A stretch of 64,000 nt of DNA from the NCBI GenBank assembly GCA_025517565.1, contig JAOPKD010000008.1:1-64000 (forward strand). The letters run 5' to 3'. The number at the start of each line of letters is the position of its first letter. Within the stretch, counting starts at the first letter, position 1. The position numbers and the translations under genes were made by a program. Positions 17,475 to 25,127 of this stretch are shown here, in pieces. This DNA is from Halapricum hydrolyticum (GTDB taxonomy: Archaea; Halobacteriota; Halobacteria; Halobacteriales; Haloarculaceae). The notes under the pieces are model-generated. The model saw only the letters and a program-made list of their open reading frames with translations. It made no database searches and was not told the origin of the DNA.

Positions 17475-18407
17475 ATGGATCCGCTCAATCGGATGGCGAC
17501 CGAGCTGGTCGACGAAGCTATCGACTTCGCCGACGAACTCGCGATCGCCGTTCAGCAGCTCGATTCGGATGCGACAGTACTCGACTTTGGCGTGCACGTT
17601 CCCGGCGGGATCGAAGCCGGGCTGATGCTCGCGGAGATCCAGACCGCCGGGCTGGCGACGCTCGACACGACGCTTCGCGAGATCGAGGGGGCGCCCCGGA
17701 CGCACGTCGAACTCTCGACGGACTACCCCGGGCTCGCGCTGCTGGGCTCACAGAAGGCCGGCTGGGAACTCAGCGTCGGGGACTTCGAGGGATTGGGTAG
17801 TGGTCCGGCCCGCGCGCTGGTCGCCGAAGAGGCAGCGTTCGACCGACTCGGCTACCAGGACGACTTCGAGTTCGCGGTGTTGGCCCTGGAAACCGAGACG
17901 CTGCCCGACGAGGCGGTCGTCTCGGAGGTCGCGGATCGCACCGGCGTCCCCGAGAGCGGCGTGTTCCTGCCGACGTACGCGACCGCGAGTCTGACGGGGA
18001 GCGTCACCTCGGCCGCCAGAGCGGCCGAACTGGCTGTGTTTCGCCTGTCGGAGCTGGGATACGATCCGCTCGACGTGCTCTCGGCGTCGGCGTCGGCTCC
18101 GATCGCACCGGTCGCGGACGAGGAGGCAACTGCGATGGCCCGAACGACCGACGCACTCGCCTACGGCGGACAGGTTCATCTGGTCGTCTCGGAGTCGTTC
18201 GATCGATTCGACGAAGTGGTTTCGACCGCCTCCGACGCGTACGGAGAGCCGTTCGAGACGATCTTCGAGTCGGTCGACTGGGCGTTCGAAGACCTCTCGA
18301 CGGAGCTGTTCGCGCCCGCGCAGGTGACGGTCGACGTCGTCGGCGGCGACACCCACGTCTACGGGCAGCAACGCGAGGACCTGCTCGCCGCGAGTTTCGA
18401 TCTGTAG
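17475..18407 (+). CDS. mch: Methenyltetrahydromethanopterin cyclohydrolase
   Basis: A 310-residue protein matches Mch over its length, with LDFGVHVPGGIEAGLMLAE near residue 37 and PGLALLGSQKAGWELSVG near residue 80. In methanogens it opens methenyl-H4MPT. In haloarchaea it works in C1 metabolism with tetrahydrofolate- or pterin-type carriers. The start at 17475 (MDPLNRMATELVDEA) matches the usual family N terminus. The upstream ATG at 17448 would add nine unusual residues. Confidence 0.92.
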   Translation: MDPLNRMATELVDEAIDFADELAIAVQQLDSDATVLDFGVHVPGGIEAGLMLAEIQTAGLATLDTTLREIEGAPRTHVELSTDYPGLALLGSQKAGWELSVGDFEGLGSGPARALVAEEAAFDRLGYQDDFEFAVLALETETLPDEAVVSEVADRTGVPESGVFLPTYATASLTGSVTSAARAAELAVFRLSELGYDPLDVLSASASAPIAPVADEEATAMARTTDALAYGGQVHLVVSESFDRFDEVVSTASDAYGEPFETIFESVDWAFEDLSTELFAPAQVTVDVVGGDTHVYGQQREDLLAASFDL

Positions 18408-18473
18408 TCGCTCCCGACAACTGCCGAGTGTCGACGTCGGGAGGTATTTGTCCGGGCGGGTCGAACTTCGCCT

Positions 18474-19160
18474 ATGGCCGAGCAACTCCAGCCTGGCGTG
18501 TGGTTTCTGGACGTCGGGCTCGTTCGGCCGGTGAACACGAACAGCTATCTGATCGACGACGGGACGGTCACGCTGATCGACACCGGGCTGTGGATCAACT
18601 GTCCGTCACTGCAGTCGGAACTCGCCGACGCAGGGTACGAACCGTCCGACATCGATCGCGTCTTGCTCACCCACTACGATCTCGATCACACGACAGGGCT
18701 GGGTCGACTCGCGCCCTCGTTCGACGGCCAGGTTTACATCGGCCGTCGCGATTACGACCTCTCGACCGGCGCGTTCGATCCGCCGCTGCTGCACCACAAG
18801 GGCCTGTTTCATCGAGTCGTCCGGCTGTTCTTTCCGATCGCTGCCGACGACGTTCGCCCTGTCAGGGACGGCGAGCGGATCGGCAACTTCACCGCGTTCG
18901 ACACGCCGGGCCACAACCCCGGACACGTCGCGTACGTCCACAACGACGGTGCGGCGTTCGTGGGTGATCTCGTCTGGGAGCGCGGTGGTCGTCTCAGGCC
19001 TCCGGTCTGGCTGGACAGCTACGATATGAACGAGCTCAGGGAGAGTATCGCCGAGTTCTGGTCCCGGGCACCGCCGTTCGAGGTGCTCGGAGTAGGACAC
19101 GGAGCCCCGATCACGACCGACGCGAGGCAGGTCTATCGTGAGCTGCTCGATCGGCTGTGA
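18474..19160 (+). CDS. MBL-fold metallohydrolase
   Basis: A 228-residue protein has the metallo-beta-lactamase metal motif in the form LTHYDLDHTTG (THxxxDH core, with Tyr in place of the first internal His). It also has DTPGHNPGHVAY and GDLVWERGG, and ends with a GVGHGAPITTD His loop. The fold usually binds two metals and cleaves esters, thioesters or phosphodiesters. The missing His in HxHxDH could change metal binding. The substrate is unknown. Confidence 0.85.
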   Translation: MAEQLQPGVWFLDVGLVRPVNTNSYLIDDGTVTLIDTGLWINCPSLQSELADAGYEPSDIDRVLLTHYDLDHTTGLGRLAPSFDGQVYIGRRDYDLSTGAFDPPLLHHKGLFHRVVRLFFPIAADDVRPVRDGERIGNFTAFDTPGHNPGHVAYVHNDGAAFVGDLVWERGGRLRPPVWLDSYDMNELRESIAEFWSRAPPFEVLGVGHGAPITTDARQVYRELLDRL

Positions 19161-19500
19161 TACGGATTAGCTGATAGCAGGCGCTAAGCCCCCTCCCTCA
19201 AGGAGTCGTTCGAGAATCTTCGATTCTCGTGATCCCGAAAATCGAAGATTTTCGGACGACACCGCAGTCCGCGCAAGCGGACAAGGAGCGTTAACGAGAG
19301 CGAAGCTCTCGTTCGCACATCAGAACGCTTCGCGTTCTGAGGACGCAGTAGGGAGGGGATACAGCGTCCCCAGAAATCGAAGATTTCTGGTGTGCGAACG
19401 AATCGCTCCGCGATTCGTCAACGCCGTCTTCGTTTTTCAGACACCGTGATTGTTGCAGGCCCACGCAATCCAAGCATATATTAAGCATCAAACGTATAGT
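19161..19500 (+). repeat. Hairpin array upstream of tnpB
   Basis: Seven perfect inverted repeats lie within about 210 bp: 19211-19229, 19235-19255, 19267-19282, 19293-19313, 19320-19340, 19370-19390 and 19398-19418. Stems are 6-9 bp, and six of the seven loops are exactly 3 nt (TTC, GAA or TCC). Several stems share the core GAAATC/GATTTC or GAATC/GATTC. No protein gene is present. The array precedes the ribbon-helix-helix gene and is probably the left flank of the transposon, or a cluster of a dispersed palindrome. Confidence 0.75.
19477..19483 (+). promoter_or_regulatory. TATA box of the tnpB unit
   Basis: TATATTA lies about 20 bp before the ATG at 19501 in an AT-rich stretch, consistent with a leaderless transcript for the small ribbon-helix-helix gene and the tnpB that follows. 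Confidence 0.45.
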
Positions 19501-19632
19501 ATGCATACGGTGAAACGGAAGACAATCACCATCCGAGAAGACCAAGAAGAATGGATTCAGGAGAACCACCTGAATCTCTCCTCGTTCGTCCAAGAACAAC
19601 TGGATGAACTTATCGAAGAACGCGACTCATAG
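19501..19632 (+). CDS. Tiny ribbon-helix-helix (CopG-like) protein of the tnpB unit
   Basis: A 43-residue protein (MHTVKRKTITIREDQEEW...) has an N-terminal strand KRKTITIRE and two helices (DQEEWIQENHL, SSFVQEQLDELIEE), which is the RHH pattern. The start at 19501 is supported by the TATA box. It ends 3 bp before tnpB, so the two are surely co-transcribed. In haloarchaea such small genes often precede IS1341-type tnpB; autoregulation of the transposon is plausible but untested here. Confidence 0.75.
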   Translation: MHTVKRKTITIREDQEEWIQENHLNLSSFVQEQLDELIEERDS

Positions 19633-19635
19633 CCC

Positions 19636-20949
19636 ATGAACTACAACTACAGGTATCGCCTCAAGCCGACCGAAAGCCAGCGTGAGACGCTGGACTACCA
19701 CCGCGATACCTGTAGACAACTCTACAACCACGCCCTGTACCGCTTCAACCAGATTCCCGAAGATGAGGGCACCGTCAAACAGCGTGTGCGGACAATCCGT
19801 GACGAGCTTCCCGCCCTCAAAGACTGGTGGGACGCACTCACCGACGTGTACTCGAAGGTTCTCCAGCCCACAGTCATGCGGATTGCGAAAAACATCAACG
19901 CACTCGGGAAGCTCAAAGAACAGGGCTACAAGGTTGGTGAACTTCGGTGGCAATCACCTCGGGAGTTCCGCAGTTTCACCTACAACCAGTCTGGCTTCGA
20001 ACTCGACAAGAAGAGTGGTCAGACCGTGTTGTCGCTGTCGAAACTCGCAGACATTCCCATCCAACTCCACCGACCACTGCCCGAGGACGCCACAGTCAAA
20101 CAAGTCACGCTCAAAAAAGAGAAAACCGGCGAGTGGTTCGCTATCTTCGGCATCGAGATGGACACAGAACCGCCAGCCAAGCCATCACTGGAGGATATTG
20201 ACACTGACGAGATGGTCGGTATTGACGTGGGGATTCTGAAGTATGCCCACGATACAGACGGCACAGCAGTCGAGTCACTCGACCTCTCGGAAGAACGCGA
20301 CAGGCTTGAACGGGAGCAGCGGAAACTCTCACGCAAAGAGTACGAGTCGAACAACTGGGAGAACCAACGTCGGCGTGTCGCTGCGTGCCATCTCGATATC
20401 AAGCGCAAGCGGCGTGATTTCCTGCACAAACTCTCGAACTACTACGCTCGGGAGTACGAACTGGTGGCGGTCGAAAACCTCGACGTGAAAGGGATGCTGG
20501 AATCGCCGCGTAACAGCCGCAACACGGCCTCGGCAGCATGGAATACCTTCACCGATGTGCTCGAAACGAAGTGCGAGCGGGAAAGGACGCACTTCGTGGA
20601 AGTTAAACCCGAAGGCACCACCAAAGAGTGCGCTCAGTGTGGCGTCGAAACCGACAAGCCGCTGTGGGTGCGTGAGCACTCCTGTCCGGCCTGTGGCTTC
20701 GAGGCCGACAGAGACGCAAACGCAGCGTGGAACATTCTTTCTCGCGGACTTACCGACCTAGGAGTGGGTCACACCGAAGGCACGCCTGTGGAGACTGCGC
20801 TCCCTGCGGGGACTGCGGTTGTTCCTGCAAAGCGCGTCGTGGAAGCAGGAAGCCCCACCCTCAGCGAGCGTAGCGAGGCGCAAAGCGCCTCGGACCATTC
20901 GAGCGGGCAAAGCCCGCGAGAAGACGTCAGCGCGAGCAGGGTGGGGTAG
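19636..20949 (+). CDS. tnpB: TnpB RNA-guided nuclease (IS200/IS605, IS1341-type)
   Basis: A 437-residue protein has the OrfB HTH region at the N terminus. The complete RuvC triad is D197 (VGIDVGI), E280 (VAVENLD) and D360 (ADRDANAA). A zinc knuckle is formed by C332, C335, C350 and C353. All catalytic residues are present and no frameshift is seen, so the nuclease is probably active. The C-terminal 60 residues lie over a structured RNA region and are low complexity. No tnpA gene is nearby, so this element depends on a transposase in trans or persists as a stand-alone nuclease. It lies directly before rqcH. Confidence 0.92.
   Translation: MNYNYRYRLKPTESQRETLDYHRDTCRQLYNHALYRFNQIPEDEGTVKQRVRTIRDELPALKDWWDALTDVYSKVLQPTVMRIAKNINALGKLKEQGYKVGELRWQSPREFRSFTYNQSGFELDKKSGQTVLSLSKLADIPIQLHRPLPEDATVKQVTLKKEKTGEWFAIFGIEMDTEPPAKPSLEDIDTDEMVGIDVGILKYAHDTDGTAVESLDLSEERDRLEREQRKLSRKEYESNNWENQRRRVAACHLDIKRKRRDFLHKLSNYYAREYELVAVENLDVKGMLESPRNSRNTASAAWNTFTDVLETKCERERTHFVEVKPEGTTKECAQCGVETDKPLWVREHSCPACGFEADRDANAAWNILSRGLTDLGVGHTEGTPVETALPAGTAVVPAKRVVEAGSPTLSERSEAQSASDHSSGQSPREDVSASRVG
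20853..20946 (+). ncRNA. Predicted structured 3' RNA of tnpB (omega/re-RNA region)
   Basis: A 9-bp closing stem (CCCCACCCT at 20853-20861, AGGGTGGGG at 20938-20946) encloses two hairpins: 20874-20892 (CGAGGCGC/GCGCCTCG, AAA loop) and 20903-20917 (GCGGGC/GCCCGC, AAA loop). It overlaps the 3' end of the coding sequence and ends next to the stop codon. In haloarchaea a sense transcript overlapping the 3' end of tnpB is known, and TnpB guide RNAs come from this place. The guide would start just past the right end of the element; the exact boundary is not determined. Confidence 0.6.
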
Positions 20950-20953
20950 TTCA

Positions 20954-21020
20954 CTGTACGTCCCTTCCACATCGACTGCGGGGCGGTCGGAGCGGTAAAT
21001 CGGTACAATAGTCCGTATGA
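20954..21020 (+). other. Conserved intergenic element, copy A
   Basis: It contains an outer TGTA/TACA pairing (20955-20958, 21004-21007), an inner hairpin GACTG/CGGTC with one G-T pair, and the box GAGCGGTAAATCG followed by ACAATAGTCCG. It begins 5 bp after the tnpB stop and ends about 60 bp before rqcH. Because copies B and C have no tnpB beside them, the element is either the native leader of rqcH next to which the transposon landed, or a separate short repeat. Confidence 0.5.
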
Positions 21021-21077
21021 ACCCGTCCGCTCGGCCGTGAACGTCACGTCTTTCTGCGAGCCCCGACAGATGCAGGT

Positions 21078-23201
21078 ATGGACGAAAAGCGGGAGCTGAC
21101 GAGCGTCGACATCGCGGCGCTGGCCGGTGAACTCGGTCAGTACCGCGGCGCGCACGTCGACAAGGTCTATCTCTATCCCGAGGAGGAGCTGCTGCGGTTT
21201 CGTATGAGCGACTACGACCGGGGGCGGACCGAGCTGCTGATCGAAGTCGGCGAGAACAAGCGCGCGCACGTCGCCGACAAGGAGAACGTTCCGCAGGCGC
21301 CGGAGCGGCCGCCGAACTTCGCGATGATGCTTCGTAATCGGCTGTCCGGGGCGACGCTCGAGGCCGTCGAGCAGTTCGAGTTCGATCGCATCCTCAAGTT
21401 GCGATTCGAACGAGAGGCCGACTCGACGACCGTCGTCGCGGAGCTGTTCGGCGACGGCAACGTGGCGGTCCTCGACGAGAACGACGACGTCGTCGACTGT
21501 CTGGAGACGGTACGGCTGAAGTCCCGGACCGTCGTGCCCGGCTCACACTACGAGTATCCCTCGGCCCGGTTCAATCCGCTCACCGTCGATTACGAGACGT
21601 TCACCGATCGGATGCGACAGTCCGACAGCGACGTCGTCCGGACGCTGGCGACTCAGCTGAACTTCGGCGGGCTGTACGGCGAGGAACTGTGTACTCGGGC
21701 GGGCGTCCCCTACAACCAGGACATCGACGGCACCGACGAGTCGGAGTTCGAGGCCCTCTATCGGGAGATCGAGTCCCTGTCACGACGGCTCGGCGAAGGC
21801 GATCTGGACGCTCGCGTTTATTATGAATCCGACGGCGACGAGCGGGTTCGCGTGGACGTGACACCGTTCCCCCTGGAGGAGTACGCCGACCGGGAGAGCG
21901 AGGTCTTCGAGACGTTCAACGAGGCGCTCGACGATTACTTCGCGAACGTCAACGCCGATCACGACGACCGCGGCGAGAGCGGGAGCGGCCGACAGCGGCC
22001 GGACTTCGAGAGCGAGATCGAGAAACAGAAGCGGATCATCCAGCAACAACAGCAGGCGATCGAGGACTTCGAACAGGAGGCCGAGGCCGAGCGCGAGAAG
22101 GCCGAACTCCTCTATGCTAACTACGACCTGGTCGACGAGGTGCTCTCGACGATCCGAGGCGCCCGCGAGGAAGATCGCTCCTGGGAGGACATCGAGGCGA
22201 CGCTGGCGGCGGGAGCCGAGCAGGGTATCGACGCCGCGGAAGCCGTGATCGACATCGATGGTAGCGAGGGCACGGTGACAGTCAACGTGGACGGCACCCG
22301 GATCACGCTTGAGGTCTCTGAGGGCGTCGAGAAGAACGCCGATCGGCTCTACACCGAGGCAAAACGCATCGAGGAGAAGAAAGAGGGTGCCAAAGCGGCG
22401 ATCGAAGACACCCGGGACCGCCTCGAAGAGGTCAAAGCCGAACGGGAAGCCTGGGAGACGGCGGACGACGAGGACGCGGACGAGGAAGACGAGAAAGACG
22501 AGCAAGACGTCGACTGGCTCGCCCGATCGTCGATTCCGATCCGCCAGACAGAGCAGTGGTACGAGCGTTTCAGGTGGTTCCACACGAGCGACGACTTCCT
22601 GGTGATCGGCGGGCGAAACGCCGACCAGAACGAGGAACTCGTCAAGAAGTACCTCGATCGCGGCGATCTGTTCTTCCACACGCAGGCCCACGGTGCCCCG
22701 GCGACGATCCTGAAAGCGACCGGACCGAGCGAGAGCCCGGACGAAGACATCGAGATCCCCGAGACCAGCCGCGAGGAGGCCGCGCAGTTCGCGGTCTCGT
22801 ATTCGACGGTCTGGAAGGACGGCAAGTACGCCGCAGACGTGTACGTGGTCGAGCACGATCAGGTGACCAAGACGCCCGAGAGCGGGGAGTACCTGGAGAA
22901 GGGGAGCTTCGCGATTCGCGGCGATCGGACCTACTACGAGGACACGCCCGTCGGCGTGGCAGTCGGGATCACCTGTGAACCGGAGACGCGGGTGATCGGG
23001 GGGCCGCCGAGTGCCATCGACCCGCGGGCGGAGACCAGCATCGAGGTCGAGCCGGGTCAGTACGCCCAGAACGACATCGCGAAGCGCCTCTATCGGGAGT
23101 TCAAAGAGCGGTTCGCCGACGAGACCTTCGTCCGGAAAGTCGCCAGCCCGGACCTGATCCAGGAGTTCCTGCCCCCTGGCGGCAGCCGGATGGTCGAGTG
23201 A
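21078..23201 (+). CDS. rqcH: RqcH/NEMF-family ribosome rescue protein (NFACT)
   Basis: A 707-residue protein has the NFACT-N domain (start EKRELTSVDIAALAGELGQY), a central coiled-coil of about 100 residues (IEKQKRIIQQQQQAIEDFEQ and on), and a C-terminal NFACT-R domain with the WYERFRWFHTSDDFLVIGG motif. These proteins bind obstructed large ribosomal subunits and add C-terminal tails to stalled peptides. The length and domain order are typical of archaea. A very acidic linker (DDEDADEEDEKDEQD) before NFACT-R fits a halophile. The stop codon lies in the first unit of a 30-bp tandem repeat. Confidence 0.92.
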   Translation: MDEKRELTSVDIAALAGELGQYRGAHVDKVYLYPEEELLRFRMSDYDRGRTELLIEVGENKRAHVADKENVPQAPERPPNFAMMLRNRLSGATLEAVEQFEFDRILKLRFEREADSTTVVAELFGDGNVAVLDENDDVVDCLETVRLKSRTVVPGSHYEYPSARFNPLTVDYETFTDRMRQSDSDVVRTLATQLNFGGLYGEELCTRAGVPYNQDIDGTDESEFEALYREIESLSRRLGEGDLDARVYYESDGDERVRVDVTPFPLEEYADRESEVFETFNEALDDYFANVNADHDDRGESGSGRQRPDFESEIEKQKRIIQQQQQAIEDFEQEAEAEREKAELLYANYDLVDEVLSTIRGAREEDRSWEDIEATLAAGAEQGIDAAEAVIDIDGSEGTVTVNVDGTRITLEVSEGVEKNADRLYTEAKRIEEKKEGAKAAIEDTRDRLEEVKAEREAWETADDEDADEEDEKDEQDVDWLARSSIPIRQTEQWYERFRWFHTSDDFLVIGGRNADQNEELVKKYLDRGDLFFHTQAHGAPATILKATGPSESPDEDIEIPETSREEAAQFAVSYSTVWKDGKYAADVYVVEHDQVTKTPESGEYLEKGSFAIRGDRTYYEDTPVGVAVGITCEPETRVIGGPPSAIDPRAETSIEVEPGQYAQNDIAKRLYREFKERFADETFVRKVASPDLIQEFLPPGGSRMVE

Positions 23202-23276
23202 TACTGTCGGCCGTCATGGCTGGTCGAGTGATACTGTCGGCCGTCGTGGCTGGTCGCTATCGGCTGTCGTGGTTAG
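23191..23276 (+). repeat. Stop-codon-anchored tandem repeat, 30-bp unit
   Basis: The first unit (23191-23220) contains the rqcH stop (TGGTCGAGTGA). The second (23221-23250) differs by one base, and a third degenerate unit follows to about 23276. As at 14244 and 54985, duplication starts in the last sense codons, and the core after TGA is ACTGTCGGCCGT. Confidence 0.85.
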
Positions 23277-23327
23277 TCCCTTCTCGAGGGCACCGCCTTT
23301 ATTTATCATCGCGCTGTTGATTAGTCC

Positions 23328-23996
23328 ATGATCGAAGACGCACTTGAATTCCCGCGCAACAGCGACGACTGGCTGACGACGGTCATCATCGGTGCGGTGC
23401 TGTCGTTGCTCTCGTTTCTAGTGATACCCGGGCTCATCATCCAGGGCTACCTGCTCAGCGTCGCCCGAGATAGCGCCGAGGGCCGGGACGGAGCACCCTC
23501 GTTCGACGACTGGGTTACGCTCCTGGTCGACGGTCTGAAGGCGTTCCTCGTGGCGTTCGTCTACGGAATCGTTCCGGCGATCGTCCTCACGCTTTTCGTG
23601 TCTGTGCTCGCGGGAGGGGCAGCGCTGTCGGCGGCCGGCGGGAGTACGGGTATCGCTGCCGGGTTCAGCCTCTTGACAGTCTTGGTCGTCCTGGTCATGC
23701 TTCCGATCTTCCTGCTGGTCGCGTACCTCACCGTCGTCGCGCAGGTTCGTCTGGCGGTCACGGGCAGTCTCGGCGCGGCTTTCGAAGTCGGGACGGTCGC
23801 GCGGATCGGGTTCAACGCTGACTTCTTCGTGGCCGTGCTCGTCGCCATCGTGGTCGGGATCGCGCTCAGCATCGTCGGTGGGTTGCTCACCGTGATCCTC
23901 GTCGGCTTCCTGGTGTTGTTCTACGCCCAGATCGTCATGTACTACCTCTTCGGTCGGGGATACGCGGATGCGACGGCCGAGACGACCGGCGTCTGA
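23328..23996 (+). CDS. DUF4013 domain membrane protein
   Basis: A 222-residue polytopic protein starts with MIEDALEFPRNSDDW and has about five hydrophobic segments. The N-terminal pattern, with the following LLSFLVIPGLIIQGYLLSVARD, is typical of DUF4013 proteins, which are widespread in haloarchaea and methanogens. No catalytic motif is visible. A TATA-like TTTATTTATC lies about 30 bp upstream near 23299. Function unknown. Confidence 0.8.
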   Translation: MIEDALEFPRNSDDWLTTVIIGAVLSLLSFLVIPGLIIQGYLLSVARDSAEGRDGAPSFDDWVTLLVDGLKAFLVAFVYGIVPAIVLTLFVSVLAGGAALSAAGGSTGIAAGFSLLTVLVVLVMLPIFLLVAYLTVVAQVRLAVTGSLGAAFEVGTVARIGFNADFFVAVLVAIVVGIALSIVGGLLTVILVGFLVLFYAQIVMYYLFGRGYADATAETTGV

Positions 23997-24173
23997 TCGG
24001 TCGGTAGGATCCCTCACGGGCCGATGACTACGCAGGCGAGTCACTGGATGTCGATACAAGAGAACTGAGCGTGTCCATAACCCTGTCACCGTGGGCAGTC
24101 TGGACCACGGTAGAAAGTCACGGACGGCATTCGAATCACAACCCTTAATCGTAGTGCTGAATTATGATCCGGT

Positions 24174-24361
<188 letters not shown>

Positions 24362-24411
24362 CTTTCTGACGACGCAACACGAGGAGCGGAAGACAACTCT
24401 CGATTCGTGGC

Positions 24412-25125
24412 CTAGTCCGCCGAGGTCGCCATCGCGTCGGTTTCGGACGTCTGGAGGAATTCGATGTCACGCAGCGTCGAGTAGGCGATCAGACCGAACC
24501 CGACCTTCGCGACGATGTCGATGTAGGTGACCACGAGCGAGGCGGTTTCGGTGTCCATGAATCCGAACCCGGGGCCACCGAGGAGCCAGATAATCGGGTA
24601 GATCAGCCAGAGCACGACGACGAAGTTCCGCAGCGTCCGGTACAGCGCCAGCGTCATGTCGTCGCACTCGTGGGCCAGATCGCTGATGTCGGTGTACAGC
24701 AGGTACACCAGCACCGCGAAGACGACAGAACCGGCGGCGAACAGCACCAGGTTCAGCGGTGAAGCGACCATCCCGCCCGCGAAACCGAGCACGATCGTCG
24801 CCGCCTGGAGTCCGGCGAGTTTGCCGAGCGTCGATCGGTCGGCGCCGGCCAGCCAGCCGATGTAGATGACGTGCAGCGGCGTCGTCAACAGCCAGTCGAC
24901 GTACCTGGGCACGTACAGCGTCGCGCCGCGGGCGCTGGTCACCGCGCCGATGTCCAGTGCCATCAGCCCGTATGCGACCGTCGCGATCGCCGTGACGGCG
25001 ACCAGATCGAGAAACGGGAGCCGATGGGGATCAGACAGGCGCGTGTACCCCATGGCGAGTGCGATCGTTCCCGCTGCCATGCCGACGGTGCCGAGCGCGA
25101 ACCAGGTGGTGAGTGTCAGATCCAT
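24412..25125 (-). CDS. sopII: Sensory rhodopsin II-like photoreceptor
   Basis: A 237-residue seven-helix retinal protein. K207 (AKVGFG) is the Schiff-base lysine and D77 (RYVDWLLTTP) its counter-ion. The proton-donor Asp of pumps is Y88, which fits a sensor rather than a pump. Y176, equivalent to Tyr174 of Natronomonas SRII, is kept. The residue before the lysine is A206, where NpSRII has the signalling-critical Thr204 and bacteriorhodopsin has Ala. The gene starts 2 bp after its transducer, in the standard htrII-sopII order. A middle-rhodopsin-like type is a possible alternative. Confidence 0.85.
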   Translation of the reverse strand: MDLTLTTWFALGTVGMAAGTIALAMGYTRLSDPHRLPFLDLVAVTAIATVAYGLMALDIGAVTSARGATLYVPRYVDWLLTTPLHVIYIGWLAGADRSTLGKLAGLQAATIVLGFAGGMVASPLNLVLFAAGSVVFAVLVYLLYTDISDLAHECDDMTLALYRTLRNFVVVLWLIYPIIWLLGGPGFGFMDTETASLVVTYIDIVAKVGFGLIAYSTLRDIEFLQTSETDAMATSAD

Positions 25126-25127
25126 GG

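Noticed and set aside
19161..21020. A tnpA transposase partner or CRISPR array
   Set aside because: No Y1 transposase (HUH motif) is encoded near tnpB, and the hairpin cluster has irregular spacing and unequal repeats, so it is not a CRISPR array. None was seen elsewhere in the window.
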